Source: Variovorax sp. TBS-050B (GTDB lineage Bacteria; Pseudomonadota; Gammaproteobacteria; Burkholderiales; Burkholderiaceae_C). Taken from it: a DNA stretch of 64,000 bases. A model generated the notes under the pieces. That model was not told the DNA's origin, did not search any database, and worked only from the letters and a program-made list of their open reading frames with translations. Of this stretch, positions 1 through 11,458 are shown in pieces. Numbering within the stretch: position 1 is the stretch's first letter; every line of letters starts with the position of its first letter. Both the position numbers and the translations under genes were made by a program. The DNA lies in NCBI RefSeq assembly GCF_029893635.1, contig NZ_JARXYR010000002.1, positions 186,001 to 250,000 of the forward strand. The letters are read 5' to 3'.

Positions 1-596
1 GGGTGGCCGAGTTCCGCCAAAAGGACGCCGCCACGCCCGTGGTGCTGATGGGCTATGCGAACCCGGTCGAGCGCTATGACCTCGTGCACGGCGCGAAGGC
101 CTTCATCCGCGATGCCGCGGCCGCCGGCGTCGACGGACTGCTGGTGGTCGACTACCCGCCCGAGGAATGCGAGGACTTCGCCGCCGAGCTCAAGGCCGCC
201 GGGATGGACCTGATCTTCCTGCTCGCGCCCACCAGCACCGGCGAGCGCATGGCGCAGGTGGCGCGCATCGCGAGCGGCTACGTCTATTACGTCTCGCTCA
301 AGGGCGTGACCGGCGCGGGCCACCTCGACACCGAGGCGGTCGGCCGGATGATCCCGCGCATCCGCGAACACGTCCAGATTCCCGTCGGCGTGGGCTTCGG
401 CATCCGCGATGCGCGCACCGCGCAGGCGATCGGCTCGGCCGCGGACGCGGTCGTGATCGGCACGAAGATCATCCAGCTGATCGACGGCCAGCCGCGCGAG
501 CAGGTGGTGCCCGCGGTGCGCGAATTCCTGTCCGGCATCCGCGAAGCGCTCGACGCCTTGCCCGCCGCTACCCCCAAGAATGCGGCTGGCCGATAA
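1..596 (+). CDS. trpA: Tryptophan synthase alpha chain (5' truncated by window edge)
   Basis: This is the C-terminal 197 or so residues of the alpha subunit, which cleaves indole-3-glycerol phosphate to indole and passes indole to TrpB. The open frame enters from the window edge, so the usual start and the catalytic Glu and Asp of the first quarter are outside the window. Family hallmarks that remain are VLMGYANP, the VDYPPEE strand, FLLAPTST, the phosphate-binding [10 protein letters not shown] and the [16 protein letters not shown] strands of the TIM barrel. The protein ends in a short Ala-rich tail. accD follows 29 bp downstream on the same strand, which is the common trpFBA-accD order in betaproteobacteria, so co-transcription is likely. 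The GTG at position 3 is only the first in-frame start codon in the window, not the gene start. Confidence 0.95.
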   Translation, partial: VAEFRQKDAATPVVLMGYANPVERYDLVHGAKAFIRDAAAAGVDGLLVVDYPPEECEDFAAELKAAGMDLIFLLAPTSTGERMAQVARIASGYVYYVSLKGVTGAGHLDTEAVGRMIPRIREHVQIPVGVGFGIRDARTAQAIGSAADAVVIGTKIIQLIDGQPREQVVPAVREFLSGIREALDALPAATPKNAAGR

Positions 597-625
597 TCGC
601 CGCTGCCCTGACCCCGAGGATTTCC

Positions 626-1498
626 ATGAGCTGGCTTGAAAAACTGCTACCCGCCAAGATCGCCCAGACCGACCCCGCCGAGCGCCGCCAGGTGCCCGAA
701 GGCCTGTGGATCAAATGCCCGGCCTGCGAGACGGTGCTCTACAAGACCGACCTGGAGCACAACCAGAACGTCTGCCCGAGCTGCAGCCACCACCACCGCA
801 TCGGCGCGCGCGCGCGGCTCGACGCCTTCCTCGACGCCGAGGGGCGCTACGAGATCGCCCAGGAAGTGCTCCCTGTCGATGCGCTGAAGTTCAAGGACAG
901 CCGCCGCTACCCCGAGCGGCTCAAGGAAGCGCTCGAGAACACCGGCGAGACCGATGCGCTGGTCGTGATGGGCGGCTCGGTCCACAGCATCAGCGTGGTC
1001 GTGGCCTGCTTCGAGTTCGAGTTCATGGGCGGCAGCATGGGCAGCGTGGTCGGCGAGCGCTTCGTGCGCGGCGTCGAGACCGCCATCGAGCAGAAGGTGC
1101 CCTTCATCTGCTTCACCGCCACTGGCGGCGCGCGCATGCAGGAAGGCCTGCTGTCGCTGATGCAGATGGCCAAGACCAATGCCGCGCTCACGCGCCTCGC
1201 GAAGAAGGGCCTGCCCTACATCAGCGTGCTGACCGACCCGACCATGGGCGGCGTCTCGGCCGGCTTCGCCTTCGTGGGCGACGTCGTGATCGCCGAACCG
1301 AAGGCGCTGATCGGCTTCGCCGGCCCGCGCGTGATCGAGTCGACCGTTCGCGTGACGCTGCCCGAAGGCTTCCAGCGCGCCGAGTTCCTGCAGACCAAGG
1401 GCGCGATCGACTTCATCAGCGACCGCCGCGAGCTGCGCAAGACCATCGCCAGCACCCTCGCGATGCTGCTGCGCCAGCCCGCAGACGCGGTGATCTAG
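626..1498 (+). CDS. accD: Acetyl-CoA carboxylase carboxyltransferase subunit beta
   Basis: AccD pairs with AccA in the carboxyltransferase that moves CO2 from biotin to acetyl-CoA, making malonyl-CoA for fatty acid synthesis in the cytoplasm. The 290-residue length is normal. An N-terminal four-Cys zinc ribbon is visible (C31, C34, C50, C53), followed by the crotonase-fold carboxyltransferase domain with the [21 protein letters not shown] and [13 protein letters not shown] loops. The ATG at 626 gives the family start MSWLEKLLP. The frame stays open upstream to 167, but that part is only a shadow of trpA. The gene sits 29 bp after trpA, in the same likely transcript. A repeat-like GC-rich element begins directly after the stop. 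Confidence 0.97.
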   Translation: MSWLEKLLPAKIAQTDPAERRQVPEGLWIKCPACETVLYKTDLEHNQNVCPSCSHHHRIGARARLDAFLDAEGRYEIAQEVLPVDALKFKDSRRYPERLKEALENTGETDALVVMGGSVHSISVVVACFEFEFMGGSMGSVVGERFVRGVETAIEQKVPFICFTATGGARMQEGLLSLMQMAKTNAALTRLAKKGLPYISVLTDPTMGGVSAGFAFVGDVVIAEPKALIGFAGPRVIESTVRVTLPEGFQRAEFLQTKGAIDFISDRRELRKTIASTLAMLLRQPADAVI

Positions 1499-1500
1499 CT

Positions 1501-1585
1501 CGCCCCCAGGCTGCGCGGCACTGCGTGTCCGCTTCGCCACCCCCCGACCGGGGGCAACACCTGCGGCCCGGCGAAGCCGGTTCCG
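1501..1585 (+). repeat. Dispersed GC-rich intergenic repeat, copy 1
   Basis: The gap between convergent accD and yggT holds a GC-rich element that starts GCCCCCAGGCT, continues through CACTGCGTGTCCGC, and then has a CCCCC/GGGGG hairpin (1541-1554) and a CCGGC/GCCGG hairpin (1568-1580). The order of blocks matches, read in the opposite direction, the two tandem copies at 36.7-36.9 kb: GCCCCCA-GCT, CACT-CGTGT-CGC, CCCCCCGA-GGGGGC, GGCCCGGCG. It therefore looks like one family. It may act as a weak bidirectional terminator here, because it lies between the ends of two facing genes. No T-run is present. Confidence 0.6.
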
Positions 1586-1607
1586 CGGTGTTCTCGAAAG
1601 GGCAGGC

Positions 1608-2168
1608 TCAGGCGCCGAGGCGGTAGGCCCAGACCAGCAGGTTGCCGAGCACGATCGCGATCACCTGCAGCAGCACGATCGCGGCGAGCGGCGACAGGTC
1701 GACGCCGCCGATCAGCGGAATGAAGCGGCGGAACGGCCGCACCAGCGGCTCGGCGAGCCGCGAGATCAGGTCGAACAGCACGGGCGAGGCGCCCGGTATC
1801 CACGACAGCACGGCATACACGACGAGCAGCGCCGTGAGCCCCGACACCGCGAGCTGCAGCAGCCCCACGAAGGACACCAGCGGCAGCGCGATCAGGCGGC
1901 CGAGGTTGCCGATCAGCAGCCACAGCAGCAGGAACTTCACGAGCACCAGCAGCCAGGCCGCGATCGCGCTCGCCAGGTCCCAGCGCTTCAGCGGCGGCAC
2001 GATGCGGCGCAGCGGCAGCACGATCCAGTCGGTGATCGCGAACACGAAGCGTCCGAGCGGATTGCCGAAGGGCACGCGGTGGTACTGCATGTAGAGGCGC
2101 AGCAGGCAGGCGCCGCCGAGCAGGCCGACGATCACGTCGAGAAGGAACGAAGGGATCTGGTAGAGCAT
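1608..2168 (-). CDS. YggT family integral membrane protein
   Basis: This is a 186-residue, very hydrophobic protein starting MLYQIPSFLLDVIVG. It contains two repeats of the YggT pattern: an N-terminal membrane segment, then a loop with Pro, Phe, Arg and Pro residues before a second segment (PFGNPLGRFVFAITDW and PVLFDLISRLAEPLVRPFRR). About four to five membrane helices are visible. The family is widespread near proC or in osmotic-stress contexts, and the exact function is not settled. The start at 2168 was preferred because the longer frame to 2303 overlaps the divergent neighbouring gene. It is a single gene, convergent with accD and divergent from the Lon-domain gene, with only about 50 bp for both promoters. 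Confidence 0.88.
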   Translation of the reverse strand: MLYQIPSFLLDVIVGLLGGACLLRLYMQYHRVPFGNPLGRFVFAITDWIVLPLRRIVPPLKRWDLASAIAAWLLVLVKFLLLWLLIGNLGRLIALPLVSFVGLLQLAVSGLTALLVVYAVLSWIPGASPVLFDLISRLAEPLVRPFRRFIPLIGGVDLSPLAAIVLLQVIAIVLGNLLVWAYRLGA

Positions 2169-2217
2169 GGCGCGGGGTCGTGAGCGGAATGCGATGATAG
2201 CCATGCAAGGTTCCTCG

Positions 2218-2865
2218 ATGACTAAACAGCCCCTTTTGCATTCGCTGCCATTGTTCCCGCTCGGCACGGTCCTCTTTCCGGGCGGCGTGCTGCCGCTGCG
2301 CATCTTCGAGGTGCGCTACCTCGACATGGTCGGCAAGTGCCGCAAGGCCGATGCACCCTTCGGCGTGGTCAGCCTCACGAGCGGCAGCGAGGTCCGCAAG
2401 CCGGGCGCCGATGCGGAGAGCTTCGCGGCGATCGGCACGCTCGCCACGATCCGCGAATTCGAGTCGCCGCAGAGCGGTCTGCTGCAGATCGAATGCGTGG
2501 GCACGCAGCGCTTTCGCGTGCGCGAGACGCAGTTGCAGAAGCATGGCCTCTGGGTCGCCGAGGTCGAGGCTGTGGCCGAGGACGTGGCGCTCGAGATTCC
2601 CGACGACCTCCGCCACACCGCCGTGGCCCTGCAGCGCCTCGTGGAGACGCTCGAAGAGCGCCGCCGCGCGCAGGGCCCCGAAGCCGTGCGCCTGCCGATC
2701 GCGCAGCCCTACCGCTTCGACGATTGCGGCTGGGTCGCCAACCGCTGGTGCGAACTGGTGCCGATGCAGCTCGAACTGCGGCAGCGGCTGATGGAGCTCG
2801 ACAGCCCGCTGATGCGCCTCGAACTGGTCGGCGATCTGCTCGCACGCACGGGCATCACTGGTTAG
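2218..2865 (+). CDS. LON peptidase substrate-binding domain-containing protein
   Basis: This 215-residue protein is made of the Lon N-terminal (substrate-binding) domain without ATPase or protease parts. The hallmark LPLFPLGTVLFPGGVLPLRIFE is near the N terminus, followed by RYLDMV and the GVVSL strand. A helical half follows with Trp-rich WVANRWCELVP. Proteins of this type (YcaL/ppd-like, sometimes called ATP-dependent protease La domain proteins) are stand-alone and their role is unclear; binding of unfolded substrates is an inference from the Lon domain. The ATG at 2218 places the family motif at about residue 10. In-frame upstream starts at 2167 and 2197 exist but would only add an unconserved lead. 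It lies 123 bp before lysS. Confidence 0.85.
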   Translation: MTKQPLLHSLPLFPLGTVLFPGGVLPLRIFEVRYLDMVGKCRKADAPFGVVSLTSGSEVRKPGADAESFAAIGTLATIREFESPQSGLLQIECVGTQRFRVRETQLQKHGLWVAEVEAVAEDVALEIPDDLRHTAVALQRLVETLEERRRAQGPEAVRLPIAQPYRFDDCGWVANRWCELVPMQLELRQRLMELDSPLMRLELVGDLLARTGITG

Positions 2866-2868
2866 ATT

Positions 2869-2885
2869 GCTACCTTTTAAATAGC
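2869..2885. repeat. Short GCTA...TAGC inverted repeat
   Basis: The sequence GCTACCTTTTAAATAGC sits four bases after the Lon-domain stop codon. It is an AT-rich island in GC-rich DNA with GCTA/TAGC ends. Short motifs of this shape are common between genes in Comamonadaceae from my general familiarity with these genomes; the function is unknown. It could be part of a weak terminator or an AT-rich spacer upstream of the lysS promoter region. Confidence 0.35.
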
Positions 2886-2988
2886 ATATCGCGCAGGATT
2901 GACGGGCCGTCCGGCGCGGTTCGGCAAGGGGTTCATCGGCTAAAATGCCGGGCCGGCGCACGCTCCCGTTGCGCCCCACCCGTCTTCC

Positions 2989-4547
<1,559 letters not shown>

Positions 4548-4551
<4 letters not shown>

Positions 4552-5819
4552 ACGTGCGTTCACCGTCGTCGCTGCCGACGATCGGCATCGACTTCGGCAC
4601 CTCCAACTCCGCCGTCGCCTGCCGGGTCGACGGCGTGGCGCGGCTGCTGCCGATCGAAGGCGCGGCCACCACCCTGCCCACCGCGATCTTCTTCAACGCC
4701 GAGGACCGCACCACGCACTTCGGCCGCGAGGCGATCGCGCTCTACCTGGCCGGCGTCGAAGGCCGTCTCATGCGGTCGCTCAAGAGCCTGCTCGGCAGTG
4801 CGCTGATGCAGGAGAAGACCGCGATCCACGACGGGCTGGTGAGCTTCGAGGACATCATCGCGCGCTTCCTGCGCGAACTCGCGGAACGCGCCGGCCGCGA
4901 ACTCGGCCGGGTGCCGGAGCGCGTGGTGATCGGCCGGCCGGTCCATTTCGTGGACGACGACCCGAAGCGCGACGAGCGGGCCGAAGAAAGCCTGCGCCAC
5001 GCGGCGCGCGCCGCGGGCGTCCGGGAGATCGGCTTCCAGCTCGAACCGATCGCGGCGGCCTTCGACTACGAGCAGCGCATCGCGAAGGAATCGCTGGTGC
5101 TGATCGTCGACGTCGGCGGCGGCACGTCCGACTTCACCGTGGTGCGCGTCGGCCCCGAGCGCGCGACGCGGGACGACCGCAGCGCGGACGTGCTCGCGAC
5201 CAGCGGCGTGCACATCGGCGGCACCGATTTCGACCAGCGCCTCAACCTCGACCGCGTGATGCCGGCCTTCGGCTTCCGCCACACCGGCCCGCAGGGCCGC
5301 GAAGTGCCGAGCAAGGTGTTCTTCGAACTCTCGTCCTGGCACCTGATCAACTGGCTCTACGCGGCCAAGGCGGTGCGGCAGGCCAAGGAACTGCGCACCA
5401 GCTACGGCGACACGCGGCTGCACGACCGGCTGATGACGGTGCTCGAGGAACGGCATGGCCACCGCATCGCGAGCGAGGTCGAGCAGGCGAAGATCGCCGC
5501 CTCGGTGAACGATGCGGCGGCGGCCATCGATCTTTCCTGCGCCGAACGCGGCCTGTCCGCTTCGCTGTCGCCGGACGACATGGCCCAGCAGCTGTCGCCG
5601 CTGCTCGACGAGGTCATCGCATGCGCGCACGCCTGCGTGAAGCGCGCCGGCCTGCGCAGTGGCGACCTCGACGCCATCTACCTGACCGGCGGCTCGTCGG
5701 CCCTGCGGCCGTTCCAGCAGGCGCTGCGACGGAGCTTCGCGGGTATTCCGCTGGTCGAAGGCGACCTGTTCGGCGGCGTGGCGACCGGCCTCGCCTGCGC
5801 CGGCTCGGCGAGCGCATGA
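4548..5819 (+). CDS. Hsp70 family protein, YegD-like (ATPase domain only)
   Basis: This 423-residue protein is an actin/Hsp70-fold ATPase without the substrate-binding and lid domains of DnaK. Visible nucleotide-binding elements are phosphate 1 ([13 protein letters not shown]), phosphate 2 ([15 protein letters not shown]) and the adenosine motif ([16 protein letters not shown]). The family includes E. coli YegD, a putative chaperone of unknown client range. The frame can start at a TTG overlapping the lysS stop or at a GTG at 4554; both leave the ATPase motifs intact. Its own stop overlaps the ATG of the following metallopeptidase (ATGA at 5816-5819). The three genes thus form a tightly coupled unit, suggesting a protein-quality role, which is an inference. 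Confidence 0.88.
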
Positions 5820-6331
5820 AATACCTCGCGGGCTACCCACCGGCGCTGCTGGCACAGGTGCAGCAGTTGCTGGCGGGCGAAGGCCTGGGGCCGCTGCTGC
5901 GGCGGCGCTATCCCGGGCCGGTGCACGGGATGCAGACCGACCGCGCGCTCTACGACTACGTCCACGAACTCAAGAACGATTTCATGCGCAAGGCGCCACC
6001 GCTCGCCAAAGTGGCGTTCGACAGCAAGCTGCACGTGATCCGGAATGCGCTGGGCACGCACACCACCGTCTCGCGCGTGCAGGGCAGCAAGCTCAAGACC
6101 AAGCGGGAGATCCGCGTCGCGAGCCTGTTCAGGGAGGTGCCGCTCGAATGGCTGCGCATGATCGTGGTCCACGAGCTGGCGCACATGAAGGAGCGCGAGC
6201 ACGACAAGAGCTTCTATGCGCTGTGCGAGCACATGGAGCCCGACTACCACCGGCTGGAATTCGACGTCCGGCTCTACCTGACGCACCTCGACGCCGGCGG
6301 CGAGCGCCTGTGGGCCGGCGGCGCGCCGTAG
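5816..6331 (+). CDS. YgjP-like / M48-type zinc metallopeptidase
   Basis: This 171-residue protein has the zinc-peptidase motif HELAHMKEREHDKSFY: HExxH followed by a third ligand histidine in the H-DKSFY block, typical of the YgjP/DUF45 group. The N-terminal half contains KLHVIRNALGTHTTVSRVQG, which resembles the beta-sheet region of that family. No signal peptide is evident, so it should be cytoplasmic. The ATG overlaps the Hsp70-like stop codon by four bases. Substrates are unknown. The pairing with an Hsp70-like ATPase is worth noting but does not prove a common pathway. It faces nagZ with a gap of 16 bp. Confidence 0.85.
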   Translation: MKYLAGYPPALLAQVQQLLAGEGLGPLLRRRYPGPVHGMQTDRALYDYVHELKNDFMRKAPPLAKVAFDSKLHVIRNALGTHTTVSRVQGSKLKTKREIRVASLFREVPLEWLRMIVVHELAHMKEREHDKSFYALCEHMEPDYHRLEFDVRLYLTHLDAGGERLWAGGAP

Positions 6332-6347
6332 CCGGCGCCGCCGCAGT

Positions 6348-7451
6348 TCAGGCGTCCTGCGGGGCCGCGAGCCCGGCCTTCGCGAGCACCGCGCGCGCGT
6401 GCCGGTACGCGGCCGAGTCGGCGAGCGCATGCCAGTCGGGCGCCGGCGTGGCGGGAAGCAGCGCCCGCCTGCGCCCTTCGCTCTCTGCTTCGGGCTGCCA
6501 GCGTCCCGCTGCGGCCGCGGCCTGGAAGTCGTCGAGCAGTCCGTCGAGCGCGAGCCCCTCGCCGATGCTCTGGTTGCAGAGCATCGCCAGATCGCAGCCC
6601 GCGCCGAGCGCCGCGAACGCCGCCTCGGCGTAGCTCAGCAGCCGGCCGTCGATGTAGCGCCCGGCCTCCATGCTCAGGTCGTCGCTGAAGATCGCGCCGT
6701 CGAAGGCCAGCCGGCCGCGCAGCACGTCCTGCAGCCACTTCGGCGAGAAGCCCGCGGGCCGCGCATCGACCTTGGGGTAGATCACGTGCGCCGGCATCAC
6801 CGCCGCGAGCGTGCCCGCGAGCCAGTCGTAGGGCCGCGCATCGTCGGCCAGGATGGTTTTGAGCCCGCGCCGGTCGACCGGGATCGCGACGTGCGAATCG
6901 GCCTTGACGAAGCCATGCCCCGGGAAGTGCTTGCCGCAATGGCGCATGCCCGCCTGCAGCATGCCGTGCGCCATGCTTTTGGCGAGCAGTGCCACGACGC
7001 GCGGGTCGCGGTGGAAGCTGCGGTCGCCGATCACGCCGCTGCCGCCGTGGTCGAGATCGAGCACGGGCGCGAAGCTGAAGTCCACGCCGCAGGCGCGCAG
7101 CTCGGCCGCGAGCACCAGGCCCGCGGCGCTCGCGGCCTGGGTGGCGCGCATCGCGTCGCGCATCCACAGCTCGCCGAGCGCGCGCATCGAGGGCAGCCGG
7201 GTGAAGCCGTCGGTGCGAAAGCGCTGCACCCGGCCGCCTTCGTGGTCCACGCAGATCAGCAGATCGGGCCGGATCGCCTTCAGCTCGGCGTTGAGCGCGC
7301 TCATCTGCGCGCGGTCGCGCCAGTTGCGCGCGAAATGGATCACGCCGCCCACCAGCGGATGGGCGATGCGGCGTCGATCGGCGTCGCTGAGCTCGGTTGC
7401 CGCCACGTCGACGATCAGCGGGGCGTGTGAAGGTACGGCGGCGGCGCTCAT
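6348..7451 (-). CDS. nagZ: Beta-N-acetylhexosaminidase (peptidoglycan recycling)
   Basis: NagZ removes GlcNAc from 1,6-anhydroMurNAc-peptides in the cytoplasm during cell-wall recycling. The 367-residue GH3 protein shows the family blocks [12 protein letters not shown], the [14 protein letters not shown] loop that carries the catalytic Asp-His pair, and the nucleophile region [10 protein letters not shown]. The length is near the usual 340. The ATG at 7451 overlaps the acpS stop (ATGA, 7448-7451), marking it as the last gene of the pdxJ-acpS-nagZ unit. The frame remains open upstream to 7904, but that stretch is an acpS shadow. Confidence 0.96.
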   Translation of the reverse strand: MSAAAVPSHAPLIVDVAATELSDADRRRIAHPLVGGVIHFARNWRDRAQMSALNAELKAIRPDLLICVDHEGGRVQRFRTDGFTRLPSMRALGELWMRDAMRATQAASAAGLVLAAELRACGVDFSFAPVLDLDHGGSGVIGDRSFHRDPRVVALLAKSMAHGMLQAGMRHCGKHFPGHGFVKADSHVAIPVDRRGLKTILADDARPYDWLAGTLAAVMPAHVIYPKVDARPAGFSPKWLQDVLRGRLAFDGAIFSDDLSMEAGRYIDGRLLSYAEAAFAALGAGCDLAMLCNQSIGEGLALDGLLDDFQAAAAAGRWQPEAESEGRRRALLPATPAPDWHALADSAAYRHARAVLAKAGLAAPQDA

Positions 7452-7840
7452 GCTTTCTCGACCACGACGAAGCTCGCGGCATATTCGGTTTCGTCGGTCA
7501 CCGTGACGTGCGCGGTGAGGCCCTGCGCCTCGAACCATTGCTTGAGCTCGCCGTGCAGCACGATCACGGGCTTGCCGCTCTTCAGGTTCGCGATCTCGCA
7601 CAGGCGCCAGCTCATCGGCATGCGCATGCCCAGTCCGATGGCCTTGCTGAATGCCTCCTTGGCCGAGAAGCGGGTCGCGAGGTAGCTGAGGCCGCGCTTG
7701 GGCCAGCGCGCGCTGCGGGCCTTCCAGACCGCGAACTCGGCGTCGCTGAGCACCCGGTGCGCAAAGCGCTCGCCCTGGCGCTCGAAGGTCGCGGCAATGC
7801 GTCGCACGTCGCAGATGTCGGTGCCGATGCCGTAGATCAT
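7448..7840 (-). CDS. acpS: Holo-[acyl-carrier-protein] synthase
   Basis: AcpS transfers 4'-phosphopantetheine from CoA to the serine of AcpP. The 130-residue protein contains both signature blocks, [11 protein letters not shown] with the Mg-binding Asp and [13 protein letters not shown] with the Glu and Lys of the active site. It has the C-terminal [15 protein letters not shown] strand. The ATG at 7840 overlaps the pdxJ stop codon and its stop overlaps the nagZ start, so translation is probably coupled along the unit. The substrate acpP and most fab genes lie 13 kb away on the same strand. Confidence 0.97.
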   Translation of the reverse strand: MIYGIGTDICDVRRIAATFERQGERFAHRVLSDAEFAVWKARSARWPKRGLSYLATRFSAKEAFSKAIGLGMRMPMSWRLCEIANLKSGKPVIVLHGELKQWFEAQGLTAHVTVTDETEYAASFVVVEKA

Positions 7841-8604
7841 GCGGCGTCGGCGATGCAGCGCAGGTAGGCCTGCGTCGTGGCGACATAGCCGAGTTCGAGC
7901 GCATCGGCGACGAAGGCGTGGCCGATCGAGACCTCCTGCACGCCGCGCACGGCGCGCAGGAAGGGCGTGAGGTTGTCGCGGCTCAGGTCGTGGCCGGCAT
8001 TGAGGCCCAGGCCGGCGGCCTGGGCGGCGCGCGCCGCCTCCACGTAGCGCGCCAGCACGGCGGCTTCGTCCGCGGTGCCGCGCGAGGCGGCATAGCCTTC
8101 GGTGTACAGCTCGACGCGATCGGCGCCCACGGCCTTGGCGGCGGCCATCATCTCGGGGATCGGGTCCATGAACAGGCTCACCCGGACGCCGAGCGCGCGC
8201 GCCTCGGCGATCACCGGGCGCAGCCGCTCGGCGTCCTCGGGAAAGTTCCAGCCGTGGTCGCTGGTCGACTGGGTTTCGCTGTCGGGCACGAAGGTGGCCT
8301 GGTGCGGCTTCTGCGCGCGCACGAAATCCATCAGGTTGTGGAACGGATTGCCTTCGATGTTGAATTCGACCGATGGCCATTTCGCGGCCAGCAGGGCCGC
8401 GAGGTCGTGCACGTCATGGGCGCGGATGTGGCGCCCGTCGGGCCGGGGATGCACCGTGATCCCCTGCGCGCCGGCTGCCAGGCAGGCCTCGGCGGCGGCC
8501 ACAACGCTCGGGATGCCGAGCTGGCGCGTGTTGCGCACCAGCGCCACCTTGTTGAGATTGACCGACAGCGCCGTGGTGGCTGCGGAATGGGCGGGTGTGC
8601 TCAT
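7837..8604 (-). CDS. pdxJ: Pyridoxine 5'-phosphate synthase
   Basis: PdxJ condenses 1-deoxyxylulose 5-phosphate with 3-amino-2-oxopropyl phosphate, closing the pyridoxine ring in the DXP-dependent vitamin B6 pathway. The 255-residue TIM-barrel protein shows [40 protein letters not shown] and [11 protein letters not shown], all characteristic of the family. The ATG at 8604 was chosen because it follows recO with a four-base overlap and gives a normal length. The recO-pdxJ-acpS order is conserved across proteobacteria. Confidence 0.97.
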   Translation of the reverse strand: MSTPAHSAATTALSVNLNKVALVRNTRQLGIPSVVAAAEACLAAGAQGITVHPRPDGRHIRAHDVHDLAALLAAKWPSVEFNIEGNPFHNLMDFVRAQKPHQATFVPDSETQSTSDHGWNFPEDAERLRPVIAEARALGVRVSLFMDPIPEMMAAAKAVGADRVELYTEGYAASRGTADEAAVLARYVEAARAAQAAGLGLNAGHDLSRDNLTPFLRAVRGVQEVSIGHAFVADALELGYVATTQAYLRCIADAA

Positions 8605-9374
8605 AGGGCTTGCAAATCTCTCATCATCTGCCGCGTTCGCAGCGTGGACACACCGCAATGGTAGTTGAGCAGCGCGCGCAGCTGGTTGCGCAGGGCACTG
8701 TTGCTGCCGGCGTTCATCGTCGCGATCTCGCGCAGCGTCGCGGTGAAGGGCGCGCGGTCGTCGAGCACTTTCTGCAGCGACCGCCAGTCCGCGCCCGGCA
8801 GCGCCGCCTCGTCCGCGCCCGCGAGCCGCAGGCCGGCCTCGGGCACCAGGCTGTAGCGCGCCTCGGCGGCGAGCGGCTCGAGCGTGAGCGTCTGGACGTC
8901 GAGCGAGGGCAGCAGCCCCACCTCGCGCAGCAGCAGCAGCTCGAAGGCCCGCAGCGCCGCGGCCTGGGTCGCCGCCTGCGCCGCGGCATGGTCGCCGGCC
9001 AGCACCTGCACCACGCCTGCGTAGGCGTCGAACAGCGCCTCGTGGGCATCGTCGCGTGCCAGCAGCCGCAGCAGAAGCTCGTTGACGTAGTAGCCCGAAA
9101 GCAGCGCCTCGCCGGTCGGCATGACGTGGCCGCCCATCCATTCGGCGCCCTTGAGCGTGCGGATCTCGGCGTCGCCGCCGTAGTTGAGCTGCAGCGGCTG
9201 CAGCGGCAGCAGCACCGGCCTGAAATTGGAGCTCGGCCGCTTCGCCCCCTTGGCCACGAGCGCGATGCGCCCGTGGTGGCGGGTGAAGACCTCGAGGATC
9301 AGGCTCGACTCGCTCCAGTCGTAGCGGTGGAGCACGTACGCCGGTTCGTGCGAGACGCGGTGGGCCGTGGCCAC
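8601..9374 (-). CDS. recO: DNA repair protein RecO
   Basis: RecO works with RecF and RecR to load RecA on SSB-coated gaps. The 257-residue protein has the N-terminal OB fold ([19 protein letters not shown], then [15 protein letters not shown]) and a helical C-terminal part. The zinc-binding Cys set of some RecO proteins is not seen; only one Cys occurs near the end, in YHCGVSTL. The start is a GTG at 9374, one base after the era stop codon. Its stop overlaps the pdxJ ATG. It belongs to the rnc-era-recO run, which is classic in proteobacteria. Confidence 0.94.
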   Translation of the reverse strand: MATAHRVSHEPAYVLHRYDWSESSLILEVFTRHHGRIALVAKGAKRPSSNFRPVLLPLQPLQLNYGGDAEIRTLKGAEWMGGHVMPTGEALLSGYYVNELLLRLLARDDAHEALFDAYAGVVQVLAGDHAAAQAATQAAALRAFELLLLREVGLLPSLDVQTLTLEPLAAEARYSLVPEAGLRLAGADEAALPGADWRSLQKVLDDRAPFTATLREIATMNAGSNSALRNQLRALLNYHCGVSTLRTRQMMRDLQAL

Positions 9375-9375
9375 T

Positions 9376-10341
9376 TCATTCGTAACCGAACGAGCGCACG
9401 CGGGCCTCGTCGTCGGCCCAGCCCGAACGCACCTTCACCCACAGCTCGAGGAACACCTTCGCGTCGGCCAGCTTCTCGAGCTCGACGCGGGTTTCCATGC
9501 CGATGCGCTTGATGCGCTCGCCCTTGTCGCCGATGACCATGGCCTTGTGGCCGTCGCGCTCCACCACGATGGTCGCTGCGATGCGCAGCAGGCGCTTCTG
9601 GCCCTTCTTCTGGGGCGCTTCTTCCTCGAACTTGTCGATCACCACCGTCGAGGTGTAGGGCAACTCGTCGCCGGTCAGGCGGAACAGCTTCTCGCGCACC
9701 AGTTCGCCCGCGAGGAACTTCTCGCTGCGGTCGGTCAGTTCATCCTCGGCGTAGAACCAGGGCTGCTCGGGCAGGTATTTCTCGCAGATGCCGAACAGGC
9801 GCTCGACGTCCTTCGGGTTCTTGGCCGACATCGGCACGAACTCGGCGAAGGGATGCTTCTGCTGCATCGACTGCAGCCAGGGCGCGATGTCGCCGCGGCG
9901 GTGCACGTTGTCGAGCTTGTTGGCGAGCAGCACGGTCGGGATGCCCTTGCCGAGCAGCTTGAGCACCCGCTCGTCGGCCGCGGTGAAGCTGCCGGCCTCG
10001 ACCACGAACAGGATCAGGTCCACGTCGCCTACCGCGCCCTGCACGGTCTTGTTGAGCGACTTGTTGAGCGCGTTGGCATGCAGGGTCTGGAAGCCCGGCG
10101 TGTCCACGAACACGAACTGATTCGCGCCCAGCGTGCGCATGCCGGTGATGCGGTGGCGCGTGGTCTGCGCCTTGCGCGAGGTGATGCTGATCTTCTGGCC
10201 CACCAGCGCGTTGAGCAGCGTCGACTTGCCCACGTTGGGCTTGCCGACGATGGCCACCAGGCCGCAATGCTGCGGACCACCCGCGTTCGGGCCGTCGGCG
10301 GGTTCCTGGGCGTCTGCTGTTGAATTGATAGCGTCGTTCAT
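9376..10341 (-). CDS. era: GTPase Era
   Basis: Era is a GTPase that binds the 3' end of 16S rRNA and assists 30S maturation. The 321-residue protein carries G1 (GKPNVGKST), G2 (TTRHR), G3 (DTPGF), G4 (NKLD) and G5 (SAKN), then the C-terminal KH domain with [14 protein letters not shown] roughly 25-residue hydrophilic lead precedes the GTPase domain, slightly longer than in E. coli. The ATG at 10341 is seven bases after the rnc stop codon, consistent with coupled expression of the RNase III and ribosome-assembly genes. Confidence 0.97.
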   Translation of the reverse strand: MNDAINSTADAQEPADGPNAGGPQHCGLVAIVGKPNVGKSTLLNALVGQKISITSRKAQTTRHRITGMRTLGANQFVFVDTPGFQTLHANALNKSLNKTVQGAVGDVDLILFVVEAGSFTAADERVLKLLGKGIPTVLLANKLDNVHRRGDIAPWLQSMQQKHPFAEFVPMSAKNPKDVERLFGICEKYLPEQPWFYAEDELTDRSEKFLAGELVREKLFRLTGDELPYTSTVVIDKFEEEAPQKKGQKRLLRIAATIVVERDGHKAMVIGDKGERIKRIGMETRVELEKLADAKVFLELWVKVRSGWADDEARVRSFGYE

Positions 10342-10348
10342 GGGGGTT

Positions 10349-11035
10349 TCACGCGGCTCTGCGCGCCTTGAGCCGGATCAACATCGCCGCCGCGGCAGCC
10401 TGCTCGCCGGCGCGGCGCGAGCCACCGATGCCGCGCTCGCGCAGGCCCAGCTCCGGCACCTCGCACTCGACATCGAAGGTCTGCTTGTGCGCTGCGCCGA
10501 GCGTGCCCGCCACGCGATACACCGGCAACTTCATTTTGTGGCCCTGGAGCCATTCCTGCAATTCGGTCTTGGGATCCTTGGCCACGGCCTGCATGCGCGG
10601 GTTGATCTCGACCGACTCGTAGAGCCGATGGACCAGGGCCTCTGCCGCGGCAAAGCCGGCGTCCAGGTACACGGCGCCGATCAGCGCCTCGAGCGCGTCG
10701 GCGAGGATCGAAGGCCGGTTCGGCCCGCCCGAACGCGCCTCGCCCTCGCCGAGCCGCAGCAGCGGCGAGAGCGCCAGATCCACCGCCAGGCGGTGCAGGG
10801 TGTCCTGCTTGACGAGGTTGGCGCGCACGCGCGACAGGTCGCCCTCGGGCAGCGCCGACAGGCGGATGTAGAGCAGGTGCGATACCGCCAGGTTGAGCAC
10901 CGAGTCGCCGAGGAACTCGAGGCGCTCGTTGTGGTCGGCGGAAAAGCTGCGATGCGTCAGCGCGAGCTGGAGCAGCCGCGCGTCGGAAAACGAATGCTGG
11001 AGGCGCTCCTGCAGCGCAACGAGGCCACCGTCCAC
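10349..11035 (-). CDS. rnc: Ribonuclease III
   Basis: RNase III cuts double-stranded RNA in rRNA precursors and regulatory duplexes. The 228-residue protein has the RNase III signature [17 protein letters not shown], the second acidic metal-binding block [16 protein letters not shown], and a C-terminal double-stranded RNA-binding domain beginning [11 protein letters not shown] and ending [14 protein letters not shown] chose the GTG at 11035 because it gives a family-length protein beginning [12 protein letters not shown], 17 bases after the upstream DUF4845 gene. The frame stays open to 11332, but the extra part lies over that gene. Confidence 0.95.
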   Translation of the reverse strand: MDGGLVALQERLQHSFSDARLLQLALTHRSFSADHNERLEFLGDSVLNLAVSHLLYIRLSALPEGDLSRVRANLVKQDTLHRLAVDLALSPLLRLGEGEARSGGPNRPSILADALEALIGAVYLDAGFAAAEALVHRLYESVEINPRMQAVAKDPKTELQEWLQGHKMKLPVYRVAGTLGAAHKQTFDVECEVPELGLRERGIGGSRRAGEQAAAAAMLIRLKARRAA

Positions 11036-11052
11036 CTTGCGTGTCGCCGCGC

Positions 11053-11424
11053 TCAGCGCGCCTCGCCCTTGTACTTGAGCACCAGGTAGGCCGGGCCGAA
11101 CAGCGGGATCTCGCGCTCGTAGGCGTACGAGACGACCACCTTCTCGCCCTCCTTGCGGATCTCGAGGTCCTTGCCGGAGACCGACTTGAAGTCGTCGATC
11201 GCCTGCGCCCGGTCGAAGATGGCGCGAACCTCGGGCACGGTGGTGCCTTCCTTGGCCTTGTTGGCGGCCTTCTGGATGGCCTGGTACTCGATCAGCGTCG
11301 GAATGACCTGCGCCACGACGACGCCGACGCATGCCAGCACCACGGCGACGAACACCAGGCCGATGAACGAAATGCCGCGCTGCCGCGATGCCTTGGCGCC
11401 GCGGTTGAACCGATTTGCTTTCAT
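11053..11424 (-). CDS. DUF4845 domain-containing membrane protein
   Basis: This is a 123-residue protein with a single N-terminal membrane segment ([20 protein letters not shown]), preceded by a positively charged [10 protein letters not shown] stretch. It resembles pilin-like or pseudopilin N termini. The rest is a small soluble domain that should face the periplasm. DUF4845 proteins occur between lepB and rnc in many beta- and gammaproteobacteria, which matches this location exactly. The function is not known. The position next to signal peptidase I suggests an envelope role, but that is only inference from gene order. Confidence 0.9.
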   Translation of the reverse strand: MKANRFNRGAKASRQRGISFIGLVFVAVVLACVGVVVAQVIPTLIEYQAIQKAANKAKEGTTVPEVRAIFDRAQAIDDFKSVSGKDLEIRKEGEKVVVSYAYEREIPLFGPAYLVLKYKGEAR

Positions 11425-11458
11425 TTTTCCCGAACCCCCTCGAGTGATCTCGATTGCT

